Below, piece after piece: positions 23,680-33,642 of a stretch of 64,000 nucleotides of DNA (the first letter of the stretch is position 1; every line of letters starts with the position of its first letter). The notes beneath the pieces are model-generated. The model made no database searches, was not told where the DNA came from, and was given only the letters and a program-made list of their open reading frames with translations. Source of the stretch: Cryptomeria japonica (lineage: Eukaryota > Streptophyta > Pinopsida > Cupressales > Cupressaceae); contig NC_081412.1 in the NCBI RefSeq assembly GCF_030272615.1, positions 102,848,796-102,912,795 on the forward strand, given 5' to 3'. Made by a program: the position numbers and the translations under genes.

Positions 23680-24602
23680 TGTTGACGTGTATTTTGTACA
23701 CAATCATACACAGAATAAAATACCCAAGGGTACCTTATCCTCTCTTGAATAAAGTCTCTGATTGCTGAAGATGTCGTAAAAAAGGATCAATCAGGATGAC
23801 TCCAATGTTCTTTTATGTAGGGTCTCTACATGTGGATAAGCACCAGTGGTCGTTGTGATTGCTGTTTCATCAAGGGGACTTACATATCCGAAATGCAGGA
23901 ACAAGATTTCCTAATACTAATGAATTCCAAAAAAGATCAAAAGGGTAGGGTTTGCAAGAGATAAACTCTAATCTAATCCTAAGAATGACTCAATGCGGGC
24001 AGGACTTGGTAAGATTCTACCAACTTCAATATTGCCATGAAATAACAACTCCAAACCACTAGCTTCTTACTGATTGTAAGGACGCCTTGTGTGGTCGACT
24101 GGAAATATTTGGATTGCATAAACCTTCATTCATTATTGAGTCATTGATATGTACCTTCATGGTAGTGCCTATGATTCTTGGTGAATTGAAAGATCATTTG
24201 TTACCTTAGAAGATCGCATCAATTTCAGTTGAGTTGTTATTTCATGGCAATATTGAAGTTGGTAGAATCTTACCAAGTCTTGCCCGCATTGAGTCATTCT
24301 TAGGATTAGATTAGAGTTTATCTCTTGCAAACCCTACCCTTTTGATCTTTTTTGGAATTCATTAGTATTAGGAAATCTTGTTCCTGCATTTCGGATACGT
24401 AAGTCCCCTTGATGAAACAGCAATCACAACGACCACTGGTGCTTATCCACACGTAGAGACCCTACATAAAAGAACATTGGAGTCATCCTGATTGATCCTT
24501 TTTTGCGACATCTTCAGCAATCAGAGACTTTATTCAAGAGAGGATAAGGTACCCTTGGGTATTTTATTCTGTGTATGATTGTGTACAAAATACACGTCAA
24601 CA
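23680..24602. repeat. 923-bp palindrome replacing the 5' LTR
   Basis: Arm 1 (23680-24051) and arm 2 (24231-24602) are 372 bp each, inverted, with about four mismatches seen. The 179-bp centre (24052-24230) is single copy. Arm 1 is LTR U5 in normal orientation next to the primer-binding site. Arm 2 is the same U5 inverted and forms the outer end of the element. Arm 2 plus the centre match LTR positions 8597-9145. The turn-around point shows a 4-bp overlap (ACTC). U3, the promoter and most of R are missing. Confidence 0.93.
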
Positions 24603-24624
24603 CAACTGAGACTATATTTTAACA

Positions 24625-26060
24625 TAGAGCGAAATTCTCGGATAGGTCCTGTCCTTCCAGAGTTACCTAGGCGAAATGGCTAAGATGTCCTTGTAATCCA
24701 ATTTTTTGAGCCTGGAACTCCTTTAGGGTGGTTTGTTAGCCTGTCTTGAGGTAAGAACAACATGAATGAGGGTGAAGTTTGAGTGTTTGGGTGGTATCTA
24801 AGGCTAATTCTTCAAATTAGCTCCTGACCCTTCCAAAGGGTCCAGAGCGAATTTCCTAATATCTCCCTTCCTGGTCTTAATTTGCCTCATAAACCTTGTC
24901 CTTGTGACGTTATTGAGAGAGTATTGATGTGTGAAACAAAGTGAAGTGATGGAAAGTAAGGAATTTGAGCATAATTGCAAATTTCGCTCCTGACCCTTCC
25001 AAAGGGTCCAGAGCAAAAATTTTTTAAGCTCCTGACCCTTCCAAAGGGTCCAGAGAGAAATTCCCCAAAGGACCTATTTCTTCACTAAGGACATCAAACA
25101 ATGGACATACATGGCAAGGAAAGGATTCAAAAAGATCAAGTCTAAAGCAAGATGGGTGAAAGAAGGGCATGAATTGAGTCTAATTGAGCAATTTCACTCC
25201 TGACCCTTCCAAAGGGTCCAGAGCAAATTTCTTAAAACTTATACTTTCCTCCTAATTTTAAAGCAAATTGCCCTTGAGGTCTTTTCCTAAGACGGTTTGA
25301 AGCTAAGCAAGCAAGTTAAAAGGAAATTTTATCAATGCCTAAGCCCTATTTACCAAAATTCGCTCTTGACCCTTCCAAAAGGTCCAAAGCGAATTTCTTC
25401 ATGAAGCATTATACCTTGCTCAACCTTCGAACTAACTCATTCCCAAGCATTTATTGAAGGCAAAAGACTTGTTGTTGATGATTGAAGGATGAGAAATGGT
25501 GTTTTGTGAAGGAAAATCAAGTAAAACATAAAATTCGCTCCTGACCCTTCCAAAGGGTCCAGAACGAAATTCTTAGAAAACCTTTATCCTCACCACTTTG
25601 ATAGCAAGTTGGCTTGAATATGACAAGATAAAGGGGAAATGAACAAGTCCTAGGCAACTTGAATGAGAATTAAGCCTGAAAATGCAATTTTTGCTCCTGG
25701 TCCAAAGCAAAATCCTCAACTAGACTCTCTATTTTGCCTAATACACTAAGAGGACCTTGTTTTGAGCTAAATAGATGGCGAATTGGCTTGATTATGGTAA
25801 GAGGAGATTTGATAAGTCAAATTCAAGGCAAAGGAAGGGGAAAAGAAGTGTGAAATAAGCCTAAGGGAGAATTTCGCTCCTGACCCTTCCAAAGGGTCAA
25901 GAGAGAAATTCCTAGGGGGTCTAAAGTTTTGACTAAGTTCTTGAGCAAAACCCATTCCTAAACAATTTTGGAGGCAAATGATTTGATCTTGGTCTAATTG
26001 AGCAACTTTGTCCAATTTCGCTCCTGACCCTTCCAAAGGGTCCAGAGCGAATTTCACTAT
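24625..26060 (+). repeat. Hairpin array type A, right part
   Basis: Units start at 24821, 24987, 25029, 25197, 25363, 25538, 25694 (shortened), 25877 and 26021. Steps are 144-183 bp, mostly 166-175, plus one 42-bp step (24987 to 25029). Sense form: CGCTCCTGACCC, TTCCAA, then GGGTCCAGAGCG. The spacers match those of the array at 59632-61132. Confidence 0.9.
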
Positions 26061-27692
26061 AGGGCTTGTCTCTGGAGAGGATCTTGAGCGAATTTCATTC
26101 TAAAACCTTCTTGTTGATGATTTAGGGTGAGAAATATCATGTTAGAATGAATATATATCATGTATTATTAATCATCTTTTGTTTTCTTTGTAGATCAAGA
26201 AGGTCGGGCTAGAAGGAAGATCAGGTCAAGACAAGGGCGACCTCGTTGAGTTTCATCGTCATTAAGGACACTTCAAATGCATGGAGGAAGACTCAAGGTG
26301 CTTCTGAAGTGTTGGGAGACTTCAAGTGTTCAAGAAGTTGCAAGCTATCCTCAAGGACTTCATTCTACCATATGGAGAAACCACAAGATATCAGAAAGAT
26401 CCTATAAGCATTTCAAAGTGAAGTGGGCTACTAAGGAGTGATCTAACCATAAGGAGGCTTCATCAAACACATGAGAGTCAAGGAGGTACATCATTCATCG
26501 AGTGCATCAAGGACAAAGGAAGATCAACCAAGGTCAATGCAAGGGCACAAACACAAGACAAGGTGGCATCCCAGTCACCGTTCCTCCAATCAAATAGCTC
26601 CACATCAGCATGTCTAGATTCAATATACTTGACTCACCAGTGATGGCACAAACTTCGAGGCACCTACCCCAATTTCCTATTGGCTCACAAATTGAATATA
26701 ATTATTTCATTGGCTAAAGGAGTTTGTTGTAACAAACCCTAATTAGGGTTTTCTATCTTGTAATCCTAGCCATTCATTGTAAATCAATCAGAGCCATTGA
26801 ATTGTAAGGAGCTCTCTATATAAAGCTCTGGCTCTTCATTTGTAAAGGTTAATAGTGGGTTGATAGTTAAGAGTTAGGTAATAGAGGTTAGAATAGCTAA
26901 TAGTCAGTAAAATAGAATAACAATTAGAATAGAATAGGAGGAAAAGGCAAGAAATTGCTGCCTAAATTGTAAATGAACTCCATTTTCATTGAAGTTATGG
27001 TGAAATGTGTTGTTTCTTTGCAATATGCATGGTCTCTTGTTGAATCTTCATTTTAGATGGTAAATAACTAGATTGAATGAAGGAAGTTATTGAATGCACT
27101 CGCGTGGAATCCGCCTAGTCCAAACCACTAGCCTCTTGCTGACTGTAAGTGCACCCTGCATGGTCAACTGGCATAGAATGAGCTTAATCTCGAGTTGTTA
27201 CACGTCTATTGTTCATGCATTATCTTGAATGGTGATCAGTTTCTGATGGTGTACGATTTGAACATATTCTAAGCATCCCTTAGAAGATCTCACTGATTTG
27301 GTGTTGAATTGTTTAGCCTGATGGTGAGACCAGTCCAGTAGGACTCCACCTAGTTGTTCATCCATCTTCTTACATTCTAGGTCTTAGATTAGATTCTCCA
27401 AACCCTGTATCTTTTGCCATTTCTTTATCTTCCGGCCAGTAGATAGGATTCAAGTTCTAGCAAATCAAATGCTCAGGCAGTCGAATGTAAGTCCCCTTTT
27501 GATTCTAGCATAATCACATCAGACCGAATTGAGCTTATCCACATGTAGAGACCCTACATATAAGAACCTTGGAGTTGCCTCGATTGATCCTTAGGCGAAA
27601 TCTTCAGCATTTGTGGAAACTTTGTTCAAGAGAGGATAAGATACCTTGGTATTTTATTCTGTGTTCGCATGTGCATAAAAAACACATCAACA
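26061..27692 (+). repeat. LTR A: non-coding U3 end, promoter, R-U5
   Basis: No credible ORF. The promoter is at 26734-26824 and the U5 end at 27692 (ACACATCAACA). R-U5 blocks (AGACCCTACAT, AACCTTGGAGTTGC, AGAGAGGATAAG) are shared with the other giant LTRs. Confidence 0.75.
26734..26824 (+). promoter_or_regulatory. LTR A promoter
   Basis: AAACCCTAATTAGGGTTT (26734-26751) lies 65 bp before TATATAAA (26817-26824). Confidence 0.75.
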
Positions 27693-27697
27693 CAACC

Positions 27698-29225
27698 TTG
27701 GGCACATTTTGAGCTATTGAAGAAATTTTGGAAATTTGTTTCTTGAGGAAGGAATTTTTAACACTTAGTCAATTTTTCACTTTTTCCAAGAATTCTATCT
27801 TGAAAGAAGGAATTTTCAACACTTAGTCAATTTTTCACTTTTTCCAAGAATTTTGTCTTGAAGGAAGGAATTTCCAACACTTAGTCAATTTTTCACTTTC
27901 CTAGAATTACTTCATCTTGGGTGTAATTTTCTCCTTGAGAAGAAATTTTTAACACGGTCAATTTTTTGAATTTTGAACTTTTCTTCTTGAACCTTTATTT
28001 TCAGGTCTTGCTTCCAACCTTGGGCACATTTTGAGCTGGAGAGTAAATTTTGGAAATTTGTTTCTTGAGGAAGGAATTTTTAACACTTTGTCAATTTTTC
28101 ACTTTTTCCAAGAATTTTATCTTGAAGGAAGGAATTTCCAACACTTAGTCAATTTTTCACTTTTTCCAAGAATTTTGTCTTGAAGGAAGGAATTTCCAAC
28201 ACTTAGTCAATTTTTCACTTTCCTAGAATTTCTTCATCTTGGGTGTAATTTTCTTCTTGGGAAGAAGTTTTTTGATCAATTCATCACCTTTCCTATTTTT
28301 TAGGAATTTTTTTCATTTTGAGCTCCAGAATTCAAGAGAGAAATTTTAGTCAATTTTTCACTTTCCTAGAATTTCTTCATCTTGGGTGTAATTTTCTTCT
28401 TGGGAAGAAGTTTTTTGATCAATTCATCACCTTTCCCATTTTTTAGGATTTTTTTTCATTTTGAGCTCCGGAATTCAAGAGAGAAATTTTATTCTCCTTG
28501 ATCAATTTTTCCCTTTACCTTGAAATTTCCTCATGAATTTTGTTCCTTGGGCGAATTTTCTTCTCGAGGAAGGAATTTTGAATTCTTCCTTGACTTGATT
28601 TCTATGCCTTCCAATGTCAATTCTATGTCTTGGAGGAATTCTTCATCCGGAAGAAAATTTCTTCCTTACCCCTCTCCAACGCTTCATCTCCAACTTGGGC
28701 GCTAATTCAATGTCCTGGAGGAATTTGACAATTCATGAAATTTCCTCCATGCCTTGGATTTGGCGCTCACCAACCTAACTTGGGCGCTGAAATGACCTTG
28801 TGGAGGATTTTGGCATTGAGGATTTTTTTCCTGAATGACCCCATTCTAACGATCTTACCAGGACTTGGGTGCCATTTCGGCTTGTTGCAGGAATTTTGGT
28901 CATGGAGGATTTTTCCTCCATGACCCCATTTTGGTGCTCATTGTCTTTTTCGGGGCACTGATTTGATGGTGTGGAGGAATTTTGGGTTGGAGGAAAATTC
29001 CTCCACACCCCCTATTTGGCACTCCACCCCTATGCTTGAGTGCTAAACTCATGTAGTGCAGGATTTTTGGTCATGGAGGAAAATTCCTTCACGACCTCAC
29101 TTTGGTGCCCAATCTCCTTTGGGATGTATTTTCTAGGTGAAGGATTTTTGCCTAACTTTTTCCAGACTTAAGCCATTTTTGCACTTTCCGAATTGGGATG
29201 CCATCTTAGGCAAAAATTCATCTAC
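27698..29225 (-). repeat. LTR E segment 2: tandem repeats and hairpins
   Basis: This continues E after the LTR A insertion. 27698-28500 is low-complexity DNA with nested direct repeats. A roughly 320-bp block starting TTGGGCACATTTTGAGCT occurs at 27698 and 28018. About 60-bp units containing CACTTAGTCAATTTTTCAC recur within it. A third block (GAATTTCTTCATCTTGGG) repeats at about 28228 and 28370. From 28600 to 29100 short palindromes such as GGAGGAAAATTCCTCC recur about every 80-90 bp (near 28641, 28742, 28909, 28990, 29075). No gene seen. Confidence 0.7.
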
Positions 29226-29968
29226 CTACTTCGAAATTTCAATCCATTTTCCAACCTTCTGATATGTATTGCTCATCGCCTCATGGTTGAAAGGGGATCT
29301 ACAATCAATAGCAATAGGTGAGATAAAAGAAGGATCCTCAAACCTTAGGGATTTTTTCTCTTCAGTGTACTCCTTGAGTCTCCTGTTCTCACACTCGAGC
29401 ATCTTTTTCTTCTCAATGGTCCTATCCAATCATGCCTCGATTGCCTTGACCATATCATCTAGCTTCTGGAACTCTTGCTTCTTTGTAGTTGGTCCAAGTT
29501 CAATTGTGGTAACCTGCTAAATTATAGGAGGAACCACATCTCTGGTCTTATCGCCCATCGGGACAACCACTCATGCAATACGTGCTCCTGTATCATCTCT
29601 AGTAATCCTAGAGAACATCTTAGCTTTCTTCTCCTCCTCCTTGCCAACCCTGGCTAGGAAGTCATCAATATCTTCTGCGGGATGTGCCTCTATCATTCTC
29701 TTCTTCTCCATGCTCTTCAGCAACCAGTCGAGAATAGTAGAAATTTCCATCCCGTCTTCATGGTTCATGTCCTGATCAAGTCCTCTCAAGGCTGAAATGA
29801 CATCATCCATATCTGCATCCTTAGTCGAATCCATCGCATTGTTACCCAAGTCGACCTCCAACTGAATTGTGGGAGATCCTAGCAATTCTTCATCATCATC
29901 ATGTGGTGTCAATTGCACTGTAGCATGCAAGCCCTAGTTATTCTTCAGTAGGATCTCTATGTCAGAAC
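29226..29968 (-). pseudogene. LTR-encoded accessory ORF, C-terminal part (copy E)
   Basis: The minus frame 29968-29226 is interrupted by several in-frame stops. It contains an acidic stretch (HDDDEELLGSP, DADMDDVISAL), a Lys/Glu-rich helical part (KEEEKKAKMFSR) and a likely coiled coil (EKKKMLECENRRLKEY). It is the continuation of the ORF at 36581-38175 on the other side of LTR b. Function unknown. Confidence 0.6.
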
Positions 29969-30014
29969 TATTGTGACCTAATCACACATCACCCCATTGT
30001 AAATGGGGACCCCC
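29969..30014 (+). repeat. Giant-LTR 5' hairpin module, copy 3
   Basis: TATTGTGACCTAATCACA is followed by CCCCATTGTAAATGGGGACC. The terminal TG is mutated to TA. Confidence 0.75.
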
Positions 30015-30289
30015 TACTTTTTAGGCCCTCTCAGTCTTTTGGTTTTTGTTGTTGGGTCTTTTCGCGATAGTCTCGTTAGTCCTCTCAGTTTGCAAGTGTT
30101 TGGGGGTCAATTTGATCAAGTCTACAGCTCGTTTGAGCAAATTTGGCTAAGTCTGGAGCCTATTTTGTTTGTTTTAGGGTTTCATCCTTCAGACTTGGAT
30201 TTGAGGCCTTTCCTTTAGGGTTTTGGAAAAATTGAGCATTGCATTGTAATCAGTACCCTTTAAGGAACCCGCTAGTGAAATTTGAGCAA

Positions 30290-30490
30290 ATTCTGAGCAA
30301 CTTTCTATTTTTAGAAAGTTCCTATTTTCTAGGGATTTCACTGCCTCTTGGATTGGTCTAATTTTGCCAAAAATCAAACTTACTATTTTTAGCAGTTTCC
30401 ATTTTTAGTAAGTTTCTATTTTTAGTGTCTCTGTGTCCTATTTTGCCTTGATCCTAACATTTTGAAACACTTACTATTTTGGGAAAGTCT
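30290..30490 (+). repeat. Hairpin region type C in LTR b
   Basis: Repeated ACTTACTATTTTTAG and TTTTTAGTAAGT half-sites form short palindromes (30296-30325, 30378-30425, 30468-30490). The block 30175-30560 is clearly homologous, inverted, to 39350-39680 in LTR E. Confidence 0.7.
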
Positions 30491-30862
30491 ATTTTTTGCG
30501 GAATCTTTACAGGGAGACGCTGAAGACGTAACATTCTTGAACATTTCTAAATCCAAAAAGTTTGAAAAGCAAGCTAAGTGACCAAAAAGTGGCTAAGTAT
30601 GGATGCCCATTCCAGAAGTGGAAAGCATTGAAAATCTTCTAAGTCTGGCTCAAAGCACCTCAATTCCAAATGTGGCACCTTGAAAATGGTTGAAGAATGG
30701 CCAAGTCTCGATGAAACATCGAGTAAAAATCCATCACCAAAGCATTGCATCCAATACATGGAGATACCAAATTTATGTGTTGGAAGAATTCCTCCACAAA
30801 ACACCTTCCTGCAGGTGCTTGAAATGGCGCCCAAGGAGAAGTTGGAGCGCTCAAGGAAGGGG

Positions 30863-33105
30863 TGTAATATTCCCCTTAAATTTTTTGTTTTCGTTTTTAG
30901 CAATAAGAATTACAAGCAAACACCATAACCCGTTAAGGTTAGAGAAATAATCCAAACTATTGAAAGGGAACCCTTCCACCTTTTGTTCACCGAGAGCCCA
31001 ATCTGGGAGGGTGAGAGCATACGGTGTTCCGGGGATCGTTAGCACCATAAACCAAACTGAAATTACAATGCATGGGCGGCAAGCCAGCCCCTTCTGCTTA
31101 TCTAGCAGGATAGAAACTGAACTCTTGGCGGTAAACCAGCCAAGGGAAATAACAAGAAACTAGAACTCAATCACTCTACTGCGTATTTCAGTGGGAGGAC
31201 ATTACATTAAGCTATCACTCTATCATATATTTCAGCGGGAGGACAATTGCATAAAACTTCTCACTTGACCACTTATTCAGTGGGAGGACTGAGTACATAA
31301 ATTGAATTACAAAGCAAGAAGGCGGCTAGGCCAACCTCTTCCACTTATGTAGTGGGCAAGCAACACATCATAAATGGTTAGTAGTGCTACTACTTAACCT
31401 TACAATATAGGAAGTAGAGAGATTGAATAGAGAAGTAATGTTGTCCAAGCTGATAAATATTCCCAAGCAAGTGCTAACTCCCCAAAAGCCCTTCAACATG
31501 AAATTATGAAATTCTAAGAGCAATGACATGCATACCAGCAACTTCAAGAAGCTATGACACATTCAAATCTCTCTCCAAACTCATCCAAATCACTCCCCAA
31601 TCAACTAATCTACTCACACTCCTAAATGCACACCCAAACACTAACTTCTGGAAATCTGTAATTTTTTACAGCAAGCTGGAAACGCATAACCAGCAACACC
31701 AAGACACACTAAAATGCATAAAACACTCTCACAACTCACCCAAATCACTCCAAACCAAACCCAAATTGCTAATATATCAATACTAACCAAGAACAACCAA
31801 CAAACTGACCACCAAACATCCCACTTAACTCAGCTTACTTCCAAATGCCCACACAGAGAAAACCACCATAGCTGGGAATTTCGATTTGCAATATTAAAAT
31901 GAATACTCAGAGATTAGTGCTGGAAACTTACAAATACCTTTGCCTGAGACACAGAAAATCAAAGAGCCAATACCCAGAAGCAGCAGACGATCACACAGAG
32001 ACTTATGAATGAAAGTATGCTTCAGCCATGACTTTCCCAACAACCTAGAAACACACTGAAATTCAAACCACAACAAAACCAGTAATCCCACACTTCAACA
32101 AACTCACCAAGAACATTGAGAGAACATGGAAAACAACTAGGTACTGTCTTGCAAGTACGAAACTGCACTTAGCTAGGAAGGCTCACTTCGAAGCTCAGAT
32201 TTCTATTGCCAAACCGACAGCATAACGATGCAATTTTCAAGATGCCCAAAATGAGAGCCCAAGGCTCTTATTTATAACTTCTTGCTCCACCAAATTCAAA
32301 TGCAAATGGCGCCCAAACTCCATTCAAACTCATTTCATTTCATTTCAGGTCCTCACTTAGACATGGCGCCCACTTTCCCCTCTTCCTAGGCAAAGTTCGA
32401 ACTTTGCCTTAGGTGACAATTTGCAACATAGAAATAATATAACATGAGATGTTTTATCATCCTCAATCGCCACCTTATTAACGCCACTGACTTAGGAAAA
32501 TAACAATATTGATATCAAATAAATATTTTTTCTTAAGTCGTCCACAATAAACTTAATCAGTAAATACAAATAATTAAATATTAAACCTTAGGACAAGGAA
32601 ATAATATTTAATTAAATCACTTATGACTCCAATACAGATTATCAACAAAAACCAAGATGAAGCTGAGCAATGAAGACCAATGAATTGCTGCAAGATCAGG
32701 ACCCTGTCCAATCTGCCAAAAATAGAAATGCTCCATACTGCCACTTACTAAAAATAGTAAGTCATGAAATACTCCTCCGAAAAGCATAATCTTCGCACCA
32801 AGAGAAAGAGCTTGGAAAGCTCAGTAAGACAACATCATCCAAACAACCAAACCCTAACTTACTAAAAATAGTAAGTTCTCACTTCACCAAAGAATCCAAT
32901 GCATGTTATGCCACCCTAGAGTTCATAAAAAACCCAGAAGGAAACCATAGATAGAACTGAAGAATTCCCTCCTGATAAACCCTAAAAAGCTCGTGCAGAA
33001 CTCCACCAAAGTTGGAAACCCTAATTCTCTTTTCCACATAGCCTACGGGTCTCTGGAATAGGCCAATGGACCACTGAAAGCACATCATTGAGAAGGGGAC
33101 ATTAT
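30863..33105 (-). mobile_element. Solo LTR with 13-bp inverted ends (2.24 kb)
   Basis: It starts TGTAATATTCCCC and ends GGGGACATTAT(A). The flanking duplication is AGGGG (30858-30862 and 33106-33110). The empty-site sequence AAGGAAGGGGGTACTGGAA is seen in a second LTR b repeat at about 33187, confirming the insertion. A minus-strand TATA (TTATAAATAAGAG) near 32258-32268 indicates minus orientation. It is non-coding. Two perfect type C hairpins ACTTACTAAAAATAGTAAGT lie at 32743-32762 and 32857-32876. Confidence 0.75.
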
Positions 33106-33226
33106 AGGGGGTACTGGAAGGCACATCAAAATCATTCCTTCTTGCAGGTGCATGAAATGGCACCCAAGGAGAAGCTGGAGCGCTCAAGGAAGGGGGTACT
33201 GGAAAGCACATCAAACAACACACCTT

Positions 33227-33640
33227 TGTAATGTCCCCAATTTTAATAAAGTGACTTAATTAAGTTAATTAATTAAATGGTCCTAAATTTTAAATAATAC
33301 CATAAGGACTTATTTAATTAAATAATTTAATTATTAAATAAAGGGGCCCAAATTAATAAAATAATAAACTATTGTCGGCCTGCTTGTAACCCTTCGGGAA
33401 ATTTCCCGGAGCTCTTTATAAGGCCGAGTTTTGCTTAGTTGTAGGTATATGTGAATCTGTTATTTTTGCTCTGTATGTGCAAATTCCTGTTGGAGTTCAG
33501 TTGTCTGCCATTTCAGAGGTGGAAGATCCTCCCTACTTGGCATCCACAGTTTTTGGTGGGAGTAACTCCTCACCCTACTCTGCTTTGCTCTCAGTCCGAG
33601 ATTTTTTGTAATCTGAAGTGCTATCATTATTGAATCTGAA
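33227..33640 (+). repeat. LTR-like fragment with TGTAATGTCCCC start
   Basis: Its first 12 bases resemble the inverted ends of the 30863-33105 LTR. A TATA-like CTTTATAAGG is near 33414. It abuts the accessory ORF remnant of LTR b. I could not find its right end or a target duplication. Confidence 0.45.
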
Positions 33641-33642
33641 TA

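Larger units (their letters stand above)
8597..24602 (-). mobile_element. Tat-like Ty3/gypsy element (16.0 kb) with palindromic end
   Basis: It is flanked by a perfect duplication CAACT (8592-8596 and 24603-24607). Minus-strand order from right to left: 923-bp palindromic remnant of the 5' LTR (23680-24602), primer-binding site, gag (23469-20890), pol (20889-16294), 0.97 kb non-coding, then a 6.7-kb 3' LTR (15318-8597) carrying hairpin array B and an accessory ORF. Pol order is protease, extra RNase H, reverse transcriptase, RNase H, integrase. Both outer termini are the same LTR U5 end (TGTTGACG at left, CGTCAACA at right), which is abnormal. The element is dead: in-frame stops in gag, at the gag-pol border and in pol, and no 5' promoter. 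Confidence 0.9.
8116..24624. mobile_element. LTR-like insert of about 500 bp, split by the 16-kb element
   Basis: Sequence interrupting one unit of the type A array begins TGTAAATGTAAATAG (8116) and ends ATTTTAACA (24624). Flanks are CAGAG (8111-8115) and TAGAG (24625-24629), a 4/5 duplication. Without the 16-kb element and one copy of its duplication it is about 498 bp. TG...CA ends suggest a small solo LTR. It contains the long palindrome at 8351-8423. No coding potential seen. Confidence 0.5.
6359..27692 (+). mobile_element. Giant solo LTR A (about 4.4 kb plus nested inserts)
   Basis: It starts TGTTGTGACC at 6359 and ends CATCAACA at 27692. It is flanked by the perfect 5-bp duplication CAACC (6354-6358 and 27693-27697). 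Removing the nested inserts (6709-7607 and 8597-24602 with their duplications) leaves about 4.4 kb, of which about 0.5 kb is the LTR-like insert at 8116-24624. Order: 5' hairpin module, hairpin array type A (split at 7709-8115 and 24625-26060), non-coding U3 (26060-26733), telo-box palindrome, TATA, R-U5. Only one LTR's worth of sequence is present, so I call it solo. Unlike its sisters it has no accessory ORF. Confidence 0.85.
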
